Shown: positions 42,660-52,198 of the stretch, in pieces
Numbering within the stretch: the stretch's first letter is position 1
How the letters are laid out: each line of letters opens with the position of its first letter
NCBI RefSeq assembly: GCF_900107275.1
Contig: NZ_FNPI01000001.1
Coordinates: forward strand, 372,001 to 436,000
DNA: 64,000 bases
Source: Evansella caseinilytica
GTDB lineage: Bacteria; Bacillota; Bacilli; Bacillales; Salisediminibacteriaceae
Direction: 5' to 3'
Program-made: the position numbers and the translations under genes
The notes under the pieces: generated by a model
Seen by the model: only the letters and a program-made list of their open reading frames with translations
The model's database searches: none
Told to the model about the DNA's origin: nothing

Positions 42660-44153
42660 GTGAGTTCGAAATATAATCGTGAACAAGATCTGTTATTGTT
42701 TCTTTCAAAAAGCCAAGGTTATGTCACGTCGAAGGAACTAGTTGAAAAACTAAATGTTTCTCAAAAAACAGTTTATCGGTTAATTAAAGACATTAACGAT
42801 GAGTACATGGACAGCCCTTTAATTATATCGGAAAGAGGGAGGGGGTATAGTCTAGACTACGAAAACTTCATTCATTATCAAAAAAGCAATAATCCCTCTA
42901 AAGAAAACCAATTTTCTCCTAGTGAGAGGCGAAAACGCATTATGGAGGAATTATTGTTATCTTCACCTAAACCTATCACGATTTATCACTTATTTAGTGA
43001 CTATTATGTAGGGGACTCGGTCATTTTTAATGACGAACAAATCATGAGCGAAGAACTTAAAAAGTACAATTTAGTTTTGGAACGAAAAGACAGAAAGCTC
43101 GCCATATTAGGAGAAGAAGTTGATATTAGAAAAGCAATCAAACACACGAATGAGATATTTAACACGATTGATATTGATGATTTAAAAAGGAATCAAGAAC
43201 TTCATTTCAATAAGCATGATGTATTGTTTATATTAGGCCAGTTAAGACAGATTGAAAAGGGCTTAGATATTACCATTCCCTATCCTTATAATATCAACAT
43301 TTTCTCCCATTTATATATACTGCTAAGTCGCTCTAGAAAAGTCTCTACCCTGCTGTTTAGTGATAAGGTTCCTACTGAAGAAATGACAAATATGAAAAGA
43401 GATATGACGTTGTATCCGGTAGCTAAAGAAATCGTGAATAATATTCAGAATTATTTGAACAGTTCTTTGGCGGATATTGAAGTTTACTTTCTTTATCAGT
43501 ATTTAGTCTCATCCAGAATGCAAGGATCTCTTGCTAGAACTACGACTTTTTCAGCAGAGGTTATCGACGTGACTCAAGCCTATATTGAAGGAATGAGTAT
43601 TTATTTAGGGATTGAGATAGAAAGCCAATCTATTTTTAGTGAGTTGGCTAACCATATTAAGCCGATGCTTAACCGATTAGACTATAACATTCGAATTAAA
43701 AATAGCTTGTTAAGTCAAATCAAGGTCATGTATGACGATGTCTTTCACGGTGTCACACACGTATCTGAATTTATTAGTAAAACATTTAATTTACCAGCGA
43801 TAAATGATGATGAGAATGGCTTTATTACCCTCTATTTTGCAAAAGTGATTGTCACGACGCAATATCAACGTCCGATCAAAACGCTGATCATGTGTACAAC
43901 AGGAATTGGGACGTCAGAACTTTTAAAAGCAAAAGTATCACGGAAATTTCCTGAGTTAGAAATCGTTGATGTGGTAGCTTCACAAAATAGGCAAATGCTT
44001 AAGGAAAAATACTCAGATGCGGAATTGATTCTGAGTACCGTTCATATTAAGGACGAAGTAACTATTCCTTCTTTATTAGTGAGCGCTATGTTTACCATTG
44101 ATGACCAGAAGAGACTTCAGAGAAAAATAGAGGAGATTTATCATGGACAATAA
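42660..44153 (+). CDS. PRD-containing PTS regulator (BglG/LicR type) with EIIB domain
   Basis: 497 residues. An HTH_11-type DNA-binding domain at about 8-60 (SKELVEKLNVSQKTVYRLIKD), a second helix-turn-helix, PRD-like regions, then an EIIB-like domain with the phospho-cysteine loop CTTGIGTSELL at Cys 412. This resembles MtlR/LicR activators, but lacks the C-terminal EIIA, which may be the separate gene that overlaps it. GTG start behind AGGGAGG. It would activate the operon when its PTS sugar is present. Confidence 0.82.
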   Translation: MSSKYNREQDLLLFLSKSQGYVTSKELVEKLNVSQKTVYRLIKDINDEYMDSPLIISERGRGYSLDYENFIHYQKSNNPSKENQFSPSERRKRIMEELLLSSPKPITIYHLFSDYYVGDSVIFNDEQIMSEELKKYNLVLERKDRKLAILGEEVDIRKAIKHTNEIFNTIDIDDLKRNQELHFNKHDVLFILGQLRQIEKGLDITIPYPYNINIFSHLYILLSRSRKVSTLLFSDKVPTEEMTNMKRDMTLYPVAKEIVNNIQNYLNSSLADIEVYFLYQYLVSSRMQGSLARTTTFSAEVIDVTQAYIEGMSIYLGIEIESQSIFSELANHIKPMLNRLDYNIRIKNSLLSQIKVMYDDVFHGVTHVSEFISKTFNLPAINDDENGFITLYFAKVIVTTQYQRPIKTLIMCTTGIGTSELLKAKVSRKFPELEIVDVVASQNRQMLKEKYSDAELILSTVHIKDEVTIPSLLVSAMFTIDDQKRLQRKIEEIYHGQ

Positions 44154-44580
44154 CGGATTGTATCGCATTTATGTTAATTGTGAGTTAACAAGTAAAGAAG
44201 ACGTCTACACCTTTATGTCTGATGTTGTCTGTCAAGATGATCTGGCGCAAAAAGAGGTCGTCGTGAATCAATTCAATCAGAGGGAAAAAGCAGGAAGCAC
44301 CTTAATCGCTGACCATGTGATGTTGCCTCATATTGAAAGCAATCACATCAAGAACAGTCACATTATCGTGATCCGCTTAGCTAAACCAATCCTCTCATGG
44401 GATGAAGAGACAAAAGATATCCGTTTAGTCATGGGGATTTTGTTAAAAGAACATGAAAATGTCGAGATAAAGAAAAAAATAGCGATGTTCACCCGTTCTT
44501 TAGCGCATGAAGACTATTTAAACCGATTATTAACTATAAGTGAAAGAGACACATTTTATCAAGCACTTAAAAAATTTTAG
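44143..44580 (+). CDS. PTS EIIA-like protein (regulatory type)
   Basis: 145 residues of the fructose/mannitol EIIA fold. The phosphorylated histidine is His 63 in ADHVMLPHIES. It overlaps the regulator gene by 11 bases, and its sequence differs from the second EIIA of the operon. It probably represents the EIIA domain that is fused to the regulator in LicR/MtlR proteins, so a role in signalling is likely. Confidence 0.78.
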   Translation: MDNNGLYRIYVNCELTSKEDVYTFMSDVVCQDDLAQKEVVVNQFNQREKAGSTLIADHVMLPHIESNHIKNSHIIVIRLAKPILSWDEETKDIRLVMGILLKEHENVEIKKKIAMFTRSLAHEDYLNRLLTISERDTFYQALKKF

Positions 44581-44592
44581 GGAGGAATAAGG

Positions 44593-44919
44593 ATGAAAAT
44601 AGTAGGCGTAGCAGCATGTACGGTTGGGATTGCACACACATACATTGCCCAGGAGAAATTAGAGAATGCCGGCAAGAAAGCAGGCCATGACATCTCTGTT
44701 GAAACACAAGGAACGATTGGAACGGAGAATGAATTAACGCAACAACAGATAGCTGAAGCAGACATCGTGATCATCGCTGCAGACGTTAAAATCGCCGGAA
44801 GGGAACGCTTTGAAGGAAAGCGAATTATCCAAGTTCCTACAGAAATAGCGGTTAAATCACCAAATAAATTACTTGAAAAAGCGGTGGAAGTTGTCAATCA
44901 AAAGGAATCACTTAAGTAA
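44593..44919 (+). CDS. PTS fructose-type EIIB
   Basis: 108 residues. Phospho-cysteine Cys 9 in the loop ACTVGIAHTYIAQE, the form typical of fructose-family EIIB (usual ACPTGIAHT). It passes the phosphate from EIIA to the sugar during transport through EIIC. GGAGG is 7 bases before the ATG. Confidence 0.88.
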   Translation: MKIVGVAACTVGIAHTYIAQEKLENAGKKAGHDISVETQGTIGTENELTQQQIAEADIVIIAADVKIAGRERFEGKRIIQVPTEIAVKSPNKLLEKAVEVVNQKESLK

Positions 44920-44939
44920 TAGAAAAGGAGAGAACGAGG

Positions 44940-45392
44940 ATGGAAGTAAAAGATATTGTAGATTTGAAGACAATTAAAACCGACATGACTGCTAGCAGTA
45001 AGGAAGAAGCGATACAAGAGTTAGCAGAAGTATTGCGACACAATGACTACATTACCGATGTTGAAGGGTTTCTAAAAGATATCTATGCACGGGAAGAAGT
45101 GGGTCAAACTGGGATCGGCAATTATATAGCGATTCCTCACGGTAATAGTGCTTCTGTCAAAAAAATAGGCGTGTCTATTGGCATTACTCAGGAAGAAATC
45201 CCGTGGGAAACACTGGATGGGAAGGGGGTAAAGGGCATCATTCTTTTTGCGGTTGGACGAGAAAATGATGGCGCACAAAACCATCTGAAATTATTATCGT
45301 TATTTGCAAGAAAATTAGGTAATGATGACGTCATTGAGAAACTATTGCAATCGAAAACGGCTGTAGATGTGCAAGAAGCTTTATGTAATTAA
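44940..45392 (+). CDS. PTS fructose-type EIIA
   Basis: 150 residues. Active histidine 67 in TGIGNYIAIPHGNS, followed by the usual VDGK-like turn and NHLKLLSLFARKL. Phosphorylated by HPr. AAAGGAGAG precedes the ATG. This is the transport EIIA, in contrast to the regulator-linked one at 44143. Confidence 0.88.
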   Translation: MEVKDIVDLKTIKTDMTASSKEEAIQELAEVLRHNDYITDVEGFLKDIYAREEVGQTGIGNYIAIPHGNSASVKKIGVSIGITQEEIPWETLDGKGVKGIILFAVGRENDGAQNHLKLLSLFARKLGNDDVIEKLLQSKTAVDVQEALCN

Positions 45393-45459
45393 CACGTTTC
45401 AAATAACGTTTTACCAGATAAATGAATTTGAAGTTCTGACTATATAGGAGGGTTGAAAA

Positions 45460-46560
45460 ATGAGTAAACTTAAACAATTAAATCTTAAAGGGCATTTATT
45501 GACCGCGATATCATATTTAATTCCTATTGTTTGTGGAGCGGGTTTCTTAATCGCCATCGGGATGGCATTTGGCGGTACTAATCAACCTGAATTAATACAA
45601 GGCGAGTTTACTATTTGGGATGCTCTAGCAACAATGGGGGCAGCTGGTTTAGGGTTATTACCTGCCGTTATTGCTACAGGGATTTCTTACTCAATTGCAG
45701 GAAAGCCAGGGATAGCGCCAGGTTTTATTATCGGGTTAACGGCAAATGCCATTGGTGCCGGCTTCATTGGCGGGATTTTAGGCGGATATTTAGCGGGTTA
45801 TCTTGCCGTAGCTATTTTAAAACACGTGAGAGTGCCTAAGTGGGCTAAGGGATTAATGCCAACGTTAATTATTCCATTTTTAACGTCGATTATTGGCGGT
45901 TTAATCATGGTTTATATTATCGGTATACCAATCTCTGGATTTACATTATTGTTAACAAATGCATTAGAAAGTTTGGGGTCTTCTTCACTAATGGCATTTG
46001 GAGGAATCGTTGGGATATTGAGTGGGGTTGATTACGGTGGTCCAATTAACAAAACGGTATTTGCCTTCGTATTGACCATGCAGGCAGAAGGAATTAACGG
46101 GCCAATTACAGCATTACAATTAGTCAATACAGCGACACCGATTGGTTTCGGATTAGCTTACTTTATCGCAAAAGTGTTTGGAAAAAACATCTATACACCA
46201 CTAGAAACGGAGACGTTGAAATCGGCAGTTCCAATGGGTGTGATTAATATTGTGGAAGGTGTCATTCCAATTGTAATGAATGATATTGTTCGCTGTGTCT
46301 TTGCGACAGCTGTTGGTGGAGCGGCTGGTGGAGCCGTATCTATGTGGTTAGGAGCAGATGCCACTGTCCCATTTGGCGGCGTATTGATGTTACCAACGAT
46401 GACGCAGCCATGGACAGGAGCTGTAGCCATATTAGTGAATGTTCTTGTAACAGGACTAACCTTGGCTTTAATTAAGAAAAATGTGACTGAAGAGGACATT
46501 GACGCCAAACAAGACATTGAAGAAGACGACATTGATTTAGGTGATATTAAAATCTACTAA
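45460..46560 (+). CDS. PTS fructose-type EIIC permease
   Basis: 366 residues with about eight to ten membrane segments of the fructose EIIC family: GHLLTAISYLIPIVCGAGFLIA at the start, IAGKPGIAPGFIIGL, and GGVDYGGPINK-like segment (SGVDYGGPINKTVF). The tail is acidic (EEDIDAKQDIEEDDID). ATG 8 bases after GGAGGG. Sugar probably a ketohexose; see the epimerase downstream. Confidence 0.88.
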   Translation: MSKLKQLNLKGHLLTAISYLIPIVCGAGFLIAIGMAFGGTNQPELIQGEFTIWDALATMGAAGLGLLPAVIATGISYSIAGKPGIAPGFIIGLTANAIGAGFIGGILGGYLAGYLAVAILKHVRVPKWAKGLMPTLIIPFLTSIIGGLIMVYIIGIPISGFTLLLTNALESLGSSSLMAFGGIVGILSGVDYGGPINKTVFAFVLTMQAEGINGPITALQLVNTATPIGFGLAYFIAKVFGKNIYTPLETETLKSAVPMGVINIVEGVIPIVMNDIVRCVFATAVGGAAGGAVSMWLGADATVPFGGVLMLPTMTQPWTGAVAILVNVLVTGLTLALIKKNVTEEDIDAKQDIEEDDIDLGDIKIY

Positions 46561-46664
46561 TATACATGTGAGTGCCATGTTGAAAAACAAATGAAGGTAG
46601 GGTCATAGAAGGACACGGCTCTATAGTTTATAGAAATAAAGCTGTTGAGGAGGATCAATCAACG

Positions 46665-47354
46665 ATGAAAAAAGTGGCGTTTTCACCATCTTTAATGACG
46701 ATGGATTTAGATAAATTTAAAGAACAAATCACTTTTTTAAACGACCATGTAGATTCTTATCATATTGATATTATGGACGGGCATTATGTTCCGAATATTA
46801 CGTTATCACCATGGTTTATTGAAGAAGTGCGAAAAATCAGTAATGTCCCTATATCTGCGCATCTTATGGTGACTGACCCAAGTTTCTGGGTTCAACAGTT
46901 AGTTGAGATGAAGTGCGAATGGATTTGTATGCATGCGGAAGTGCTGGATGGTTTGGCTTTTCGCTTGATTGATCACATACATGATGCTGGCTTAAAAGCA
47001 GGGGTTGTATTAAACCCAGAAACGCCGATTGAGGCCATTTTCCCTTATATTGAATTAGTGGATAAAATAACGATCATGACCGTTGATCCCGGGTTCGCAG
47101 GGCAACGCTTTATCGAAAGTACGCTTGATAAAATTGTCGCGTTAAGAGAATTACGAGCGGAAAAAGGCTATCACTATCTCATTGAAATGGATGGCTCATC
47201 TAATCGGAAATCATTTAAAAAAATTGATGCCTCAGGTCCTGATATTTATATCGTAGGTCGTAGCGGTTTGTTTGGATTAGATGAAGATATCGAAAAATCA
47301 TGGGAAATCATGCGGAATGATTATGAAGACATGACTGGAAAAGTTCTCATATAA
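46665..47354 (+). CDS. alsE: D-allulose-6-phosphate 3-epimerase (AlsE-type)
   Basis: 229 residues, closely following E. coli AlsE in pattern: FSPSLMTMDLDKFKEQI, HIDIMDGHYVPNITLSP, LNPETPIEAI and VDPGFAGQRFI. Metal ligands His 33, Asp 35 and His 66 are visible. It belongs to the ribulose-phosphate 3-epimerase superfamily, but TLSPWF and the C-terminal SGLFG favour the allulose branch. It would turn allulose-6-phosphate into fructose-6-phosphate, linking the PTS to glycolysis. GAGGAGG precedes the ATG. Confidence 0.82.
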   Translation: MKKVAFSPSLMTMDLDKFKEQITFLNDHVDSYHIDIMDGHYVPNITLSPWFIEEVRKISNVPISAHLMVTDPSFWVQQLVEMKCEWICMHAEVLDGLAFRLIDHIHDAGLKAGVVLNPETPIEAIFPYIELVDKITIMTVDPGFAGQRFIESTLDKIVALRELRAEKGYHYLIEMDGSSNRKSFKKIDASGPDIYIVGRSGLFGLDEDIEKSWEIMRNDYEDMTGKVLI

Positions 47355-47360
47355 AAATTG

Positions 47361-47414
47361 AAAGAGGCTGATATAAACATCTGTTTAACAGATCGTTTAA
47401 AAGCCTCTTTTCTT
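47361..47414 (+). terminator. Attenuator/terminator between alsE and tkt
   Basis: AAAGAGGCT and AGCCTCTTT enclose about 32 bases and are followed by TCTT. The ribosome site of the next gene (TTGGAGGCGG) begins at once, so it may reduce rather than block transketolase expression. Confidence 0.65.
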
Positions 47415-47427
47415 GGAGGCGGAATAG

Positions 47428-49422
47428 ATGTTTGATAAATTAGATCAACTTGGCGTAGATACGTTACGGACATTAAGTATTGATGCCGTGCAGCAAGCGA
47501 ATTCCGGGCACCCGGGTCTACCGATGGGAGCTGCGCCTATGGCGTATGCGTTATGGACAAAGCACTTAAAAATTAACCCAGCAACGTCACGCAACTGGGT
47601 AGACCGGGACCGGTTTGTGTTATCGGCAGGTCATGGTTCTGCATTGCTTTATAGCCTGCTTCATTGTGCAGGCTACCAAGTCACAATCGATGACTTGAAA
47701 CAGTTTCGTCAATGGGAAAGTAAAACGCCTGGCCATCCAGAAGTAGGGCATACTGATGGTGTTGAAGCCACGACTGGGCCATTAGGGCAAGGGATCGCTA
47801 TGGCTGTGGGAATGGCAATGGCAGAAGCCCATTTAGCCGCCACCTATAATCGTGAACATTATCATGTCGTTGACCATTATACGTACGCACTGTGTGGAGA
47901 TGGGGATTTAATGGAAGGTGTGTCACAAGAAGCCGCTTCATTAGCAGGACACTTAAAATTAGGCAAATTGGTTGTTTTATACGATTCAAATGATATTTCC
48001 TTAGATGGTCCCACGTCTAAAGCCTTTACTGAAAATGTCGGACAACGGTTTGAAGCCAGTGGCTGGCAACATATTTTAGTAAAAGATGGTGCGGATTTAC
48101 AGAGCATTTCTAAAGCGATTGAAGAAGCGCAAGCAGAAAAAAATAAACCCACATTGATTGAAGTCAAAACAGTCATTGGGTTTGGTGCCCCAAATGCTGG
48201 GACCTCCTCTGTGCATGGCGCCCCATTAGGTGCAGAAGGCATTGAGGCAGCTAAAAAAGCCTATGGTTGGGATTATCCTGCTTTTACTGTTCCAGAAGAA
48301 GTGGCCGCCCGGTTTAAAGAATCGATTCAAGATCGTGGGCAAGCCGCTGAAGCCGCTTGGAACCAGACGTTTGCCGCCTATGTAAAAGCATATCCTGAAT
48401 TAGCTAAGCAATTTAACCAAGCTTTTGCTCGTGAGTTACCTGAAGGCTGGGACAGTGAGCTGCCAATTTATGAGGTAGGTGAAAGCCAAGCAAGCCGTGT
48501 GTCAAGTAAAGACACGATTCAAGCTTTATCAAAAGCTGTGCCGAGCTTTTGGGGCGGCTCTGCCGATTTATCTGCCTCAAACAATACGATGGTAGCCGCG
48601 GAAAAAGATTTCCAACCTGGTCAATACGATGGCCGCAACATTTGGTTTGGTGTTCGTGAATTTACGATGGCTTGTGCAATGAATGGGATTCAACTGCATG
48701 GCGGCACACATATTTATGGCGGTACATTCTTTGTTTTTGTCGATTACTTACGACCAGCCGTTCGTTTATCTGCGATCCAGCATGCCCCTGTCACGTATGT
48801 TTTAACACACGATTCAATTGCAGTGGGAGAAGATGGTCCAACACACGAACCAATCGAACAATTAGCGAGCTTACGTGCGATGCCAAATGTGCATGTGATT
48901 CGTCCAGCTGACGGAAACGAAACCCGTGCCGCATGGAAAATTGCGATGGCGTCAAAAGAAACACCAACCATTTTGGTCTTAAGTCGTCAAAACCTACCTG
49001 TCATTGAAGGAACAAAGGAAAATGCCGATGAAAATGTAGCTAAAGGAGGCTATGTTATCTCACCGCAACAAGGTGACACGCCAGAAGGGATCTTGATTGC
49101 TACGGGTTCAGAAGTAAGCTTAGCCATCAATGCCCAAAAAGCTTTAGCAGAAGAAGGATTCGATGTCTCCGTTGTTTCCTTACCAAGCTTTGATTTATTT
49201 GACGCCCAATCATCGGAATACAAAGAATCTGTCTTACCTAAAGCAGTGAAAAAGCGCGTGTCAATAGAAATGGGTTCCAAGTTAGGGTGGGACCAATATG
49301 TAGGTGATGAAGGGACTTCATTGTCTATCAATCGATTTGGAGCAAGTGCCCCAGGAAATAGAATCATAAGTGAATTTGGCTTTACCATTGAGGCTATTCA
49401 AGAAGCGTATAAAAACTTATAG
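47428..49422 (+). CDS. tkt: Transketolase
   Basis: 664 residues, full length. The thiamine-diphosphate motif is [18 protein letters not shown] (about 155-172) with [12 protein letters not shown] after it; the N-terminus has [20 protein letters not shown]. It interconverts sugar phosphates in the pentose phosphate pathway. Being inside a PTS operon, it is probably a second, pathway-linked copy that processes the imported sugar. Last gene before direct repeat D copy 2. Confidence 0.92.
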   Translation: MFDKLDQLGVDTLRTLSIDAVQQANSGHPGLPMGAAPMAYALWTKHLKINPATSRNWVDRDRFVLSAGHGSALLYSLLHCAGYQVTIDDLKQFRQWESKTPGHPEVGHTDGVEATTGPLGQGIAMAVGMAMAEAHLAATYNREHYHVVDHYTYALCGDGDLMEGVSQEAASLAGHLKLGKLVVLYDSNDISLDGPTSKAFTENVGQRFEASGWQHILVKDGADLQSISKAIEEAQAEKNKPTLIEVKTVIGFGAPNAGTSSVHGAPLGAEGIEAAKKAYGWDYPAFTVPEEVAARFKESIQDRGQAAEAAWNQTFAAYVKAYPELAKQFNQAFARELPEGWDSELPIYEVGESQASRVSSKDTIQALSKAVPSFWGGSADLSASNNTMVAAEKDFQPGQYDGRNIWFGVREFTMACAMNGIQLHGGTHIYGGTFFVFVDYLRPAVRLSAIQHAPVTYVLTHDSIAVGEDGPTHEPIEQLASLRAMPNVHVIRPADGNETRAAWKIAMASKETPTILVLSRQNLPVIEGTKENADENVAKGGYVISPQQGDTPEGILIATGSEVSLAINAQKALAEEGFDVSVVSLPSFDLFDAQSSEYKESVLPKAVKKRVSIEMGSKLGWDQYVGDEGTSLSINRFGASAPGNRIISEFGFTIEAIQEAYKNL

Positions 49423-49455
49423 AATCATTCTTGCTAGAGGGATTATGATTAATTG

Positions 49456-49537
49456 GCAAACTAGACAAACTTGAATCCAAAGGGAGAAGTTGCTTTGAGT
49501 TAAATGAAAACTGATAATCAAAGAAAGTTTGTGAACC
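49456..49537 (+). repeat. Direct repeat D, copy 2
   Basis: Matches 42060-42140, including the GCAAACTAG that ends the membrane-protein gene. Here it follows tkt and encodes nothing. Distance between copies is 7.4 kb. Confidence 0.8.
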
Positions 49538-49553
49538 ACTTATATTTCGAAAG

Positions 49554-49592
49554 AAATATGTAAACCAATTGACAAAATTGGTTTACATATTT
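49554..49592 (+). terminator. Terminator after tkt, overlapping bioB promoter
   Basis: AAATATGTAAACCAATT and its complement form a 17-bp stem around GACAA. The right arm ends in TATTTATTATTTG. The loop supplies the TTGACA of the bioB promoter. Confidence 0.75.
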
Positions 49593-49634
49593 ATTATTTG
49601 TATTGTTAACTATAAACTTTTTTTGGTTAACAAT
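49569..49634 (+). promoter_or_regulatory. bioB promoter with BirA operator
   Basis: TTGACA (49569-49574), 17 bases, TATTAT (49592-49597). The inverted pair ATTGTTAAC (49602-49610), 15 bases, GTTAACAAT (49626-49634) matches the BirA operator layout of Gram-positive bacteria. It covers the transcription start, so BirA loaded with biotinyl-AMP would block bioB when biotin is plentiful. Confidence 0.85.
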
Positions 49635-49775
49635 AAATCGTCTCCTCACTTGTAAATCTAATATAAGAGGAACGCAGGTATGAAGCAGAGTAGATGATTA
49701 GTGTGACGATCACTGATATTGATACATATATGTCTTAGGAAAACTGGTTTGATGTAAAAGAATGGAGGGAACGAA

Positions 49776-50783
49776 ATGGATCAATGGATGAAGCTTGCAA
49801 ATAAGGTGTTAGATGGAGAAAGTATTATAAATGACGAGGCACTTTCCATTTTGGAATGTCCTGATGAAGATATTTTATTGCTGATGCATGCTTCCTTTCA
49901 AATTCGCAAGCGATACTACGGAAAAAAAGTAAAACTGAATATGATCATGAATGCAAAATCAGGTCTCTGCCCGGAGAATTGCGGTTACTGTTCTCAGTCC
50001 TCGATTTCAAGTGCGCCTATTGATACATATAAAATGGTAGATAAAGAGACTCTCTTAAAGGGAGCTAAACGTGCGAATGACTTAAATATTGGGACATATT
50101 GTATTGTGGCAAGTGGACGTGGCCCATCAAATAAGGAAATTGATCATATAGTAAATGCTGTAAAAGAAATAAAAGCCACTTATGGCATGAAAATCTGTGC
50201 TTGTCTTGGATTATTAAAGCCGGAACAAGCGTTACAATTAAAGGAAGCGGGAGTTGACAGATATAATCATAACATTAATACATCGGAAAAAAATCATTCG
50301 AATATAACGACTTCACACACCTATGATGATCGAGTAAACACAGTAGAAATGGCGAAACATTTTGGAATGTCTCCTTGTTCAGGTGTCATTGTTGGGATGA
50401 AAGAATCGAAGCAAGATGTCGTGGATATGGCAAACAGTTTAAAATCGTTAGATGCAGATTCCATTCCAGTGAACTTTTTACATGCAATTGATGGTACACC
50501 ATTAGAAGGAGTAAATGAATTGAATCCAATGTATTGTTTAAAGGTATTAGCGCTTTTTCGTTTTGTTAACCCAACAAAGGAAATTCGCATTTCCGGTGGA
50601 AGAGAAGTAAACCTCCGTTCATTACAGCCTTTTGGACTATACGCAGCAAATTCTATTTTTGTTGGAGACTACTTAACCACCTCAGGTCAAGAAGACACTG
50701 AGGATCACAAGATGCTGCTAGACTTGGGGTTTGAGGTTGAGCGTGTGGAAGAATTGAAAGCAAACACAGCTGGAGGAAAATAA
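49776..50783 (+). CDS. bioB: Biotin synthase
   Basis: 335 residues. The radical-SAM cluster cysteines are Cys 65, 69 and 72 (CPENCGYCSQ). The second-cluster residues are in GTYCIVASGRGP, KICACLGLL and RISGGREVN. It inserts sulfur into dethiobiotin. AATGGAGGGAACGAA precedes the ATG. It stands alone without other bio genes in the window, under its own BirA operator, and ends with a terminator at 50811-50837. Confidence 0.93.
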   Translation: MDQWMKLANKVLDGESIINDEALSILECPDEDILLLMHASFQIRKRYYGKKVKLNMIMNAKSGLCPENCGYCSQSSISSAPIDTYKMVDKETLLKGAKRANDLNIGTYCIVASGRGPSNKEIDHIVNAVKEIKATYGMKICACLGLLKPEQALQLKEAGVDRYNHNINTSEKNHSNITTSHTYDDRVNTVEMAKHFGMSPCSGVIVGMKESKQDVVDMANSLKSLDADSIPVNFLHAIDGTPLEGVNELNPMYCLKVLALFRFVNPTKEIRISGGREVNLRSLQPFGLYAANSIFVGDYLTTSGQEDTEDHKMLLDLGFEVERVEELKANTAGGK

Positions 50784-50810
50784 GCAAGTAAATTTCTCCT
50801 TAATATATCA

Positions 50811-50837
50811 TGAGCTTATTGTAAGCTGTATTTTTTT
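50811..50837 (+). terminator. Terminator of bioB
   Basis: AGCTTA and TAAGCT form a short stem followed by GTATTTTTTT. Confidence 0.7.
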
Positions 50838-50912
50838 CACTCACAAGCGGGCAGTTCAGTTAAAGAGGAAAGTGTAAATGGATACATCATGCTTAAGTAA
50901 GGGTGGTAGCGT

Positions 50913-51743
50913 ATGATTTCAGAGTTAAAAAAGTCGGAATATTACAAATGTAAAGGTTTATTATATGAACTAGGTCATTTAGAACCAAAAGCAGTCATTG
51001 AAGGAGCAAATCCTGGGCGAGTATTTGTCGATAATGGGCACTCACCTCGTTCTGGACTTATTTGGTTAGGAAATAATGATGGCTTTTTCTTTATTGGTGA
51101 TGAAAGTAATAAAGACTTCAATCGTGAAATAAATGTATTTATTGATACAGTAATTAAACGAGAAGCATTGAAGGTTGGATTACACTGGTTTGAAGGCATT
51201 GGTAATCACAGTAAATGGAATACGACTTTAAAAAGTGTGTTTGAACATCGTAAATTAGGAAGTTGGAAGCAGAGCGTTTATACGTTACAAACCGGAGATG
51301 ACAATATTAACGATGAGCTAGCTGTTGAAAATGAATACAGGATCGTGAAAATAGGGGAAGATCTTTTGGAAAACACTAATCTGTCAATAATAAACACGGA
51401 ATTTGTACGATCAAAAATATTAGAATCTTGGGCATCGTCAGAGAAGTTTTTTCGTCATGGCATTGGTTATTGCATGATCTATAAACATCAAATTGTGAGC
51501 ATTTGTTTTTCAGGGTTTGTTGCCGGAAATGTACACGGTATCGACATTGAAACGTTAGAAGGGCATCAAGGAAAAAAGGTAGCACAAAAAACAGCGTTGT
51601 TTTTTGTAAAAGATTGTTTAGATAATGGTATTGTCCCTTATTGGGATTGTATGGAAATGAATAAGCCGTCCATTGCAGTAGCAGAAAAAATAGGTTTTAA
51701 AAATATCTTTAATTATATAGGATTTGATTTTCGGTTAAACTAA
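50913..51743 (+). CDS. GNAT-family acetyltransferase
   Basis: 276 residues. The C-terminal half has the acetyl-CoA fold (SICFSGFVAGNVHGIDIETLEGHQGKKVAQKTALFF, then WDCMEMNKPSIAVAEKIGF), and the N-terminal half is an additional GNAT-like domain. This two-part layout fits the GNAT_acetyltran group that includes self-resistance enzymes such as ZmaR, but the substrate is unknown. ATG 8 bases after AGGGTGG. A decayed macrolide phosphotransferase gene follows. Confidence 0.72.
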   Translation: MISELKKSEYYKCKGLLYELGHLEPKAVIEGANPGRVFVDNGHSPRSGLIWLGNNDGFFFIGDESNKDFNREINVFIDTVIKREALKVGLHWFEGIGNHSKWNTTLKSVFEHRKLGSWKQSVYTLQTGDDNINDELAVENEYRIVKIGEDLLENTNLSIINTEFVRSKILESWASSEKFFRHGIGYCMIYKHQIVSICFSGFVAGNVHGIDIETLEGHQGKKVAQKTALFFVKDCLDNGIVPYWDCMEMNKPSIAVAEKIGFKNIFNYIGFDFRLN

Positions 51744-51782
51744 TTTTTTCTTCAAGTAACCTAAAGAAATCATGGCTCAATG

Positions 51783-52058
51783 AATGATGAAATCTGGCCG
51801 AAGAAAACGTGTCTAATTCAAGGAGATACTCATGCTGGACATATTCTCATTGATAAAAACGCATATGTGACTGGATTCATTGCGTGGCCGGAGGCGAAGG
51901 TTACCGATTGTGTTCCATTATAAAGCTTTTTGTGATGCTCTCATGATGTCTTATAAAGAAACAGGAGGTTTTTTTGGTTCACGATGAAAGCACATATTAT
52001 TGAGTTGGCAGCTGCTTATCCAATTGCCATTGCTGAATTTGCATAAGTGTCTGGGATT
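51783..52058 (+). pseudogene. Macrolide 2'-phosphotransferase remnant
   Basis: Pieces of a Mph-type kinase are readable across frames: [24 protein letters not shown] and WPEAKVTDC, then [19 protein letters not shown], then MKAHIIELAAAYPIAIAEFA. The family has GDLHPGHILID and IDW; here the leucine, proline and the metal-binding aspartate (IAW) are changed and at least two frameshifts and stops occur. The N-terminal half is absent. Confidence 0.75.
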
Positions 52059-52158
52059 ATTAGCATCAGCAGTGAGAACGGAAGTATTTCCTCATCAAGT
52101 TATCCATTGTTTTTAATTCCCTTGACATAAGACGAAAAATGATATATTTTTGTATAAA

Positions 52159-52178
52159 TTAACCGAACGTTTGGTTAA
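52159..52178. promoter_or_regulatory. TetR operator, copy 1
   Basis: The near-palindrome TTAACCGAACGTTTGGTTAA lies 20 bases before the TetR gene. An identical 20-mer precedes the dehydrogenase gene at 52833. Exact repetition in front of both transcription units supports it as the regulator's binding site. Confidence 0.85.
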
Positions 52179-52198
52179 AGAAACAGGAGCTGATGATT

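Noticed and set aside
50838-50912. T-box-like word AAGGGTGGTAGCG before the GNAT gene
   Set aside because: It resembles the T-box AGGGTGGNACCGCG, but there is no room for the specifier stem or a terminator, and the word serves as the ribosome site.
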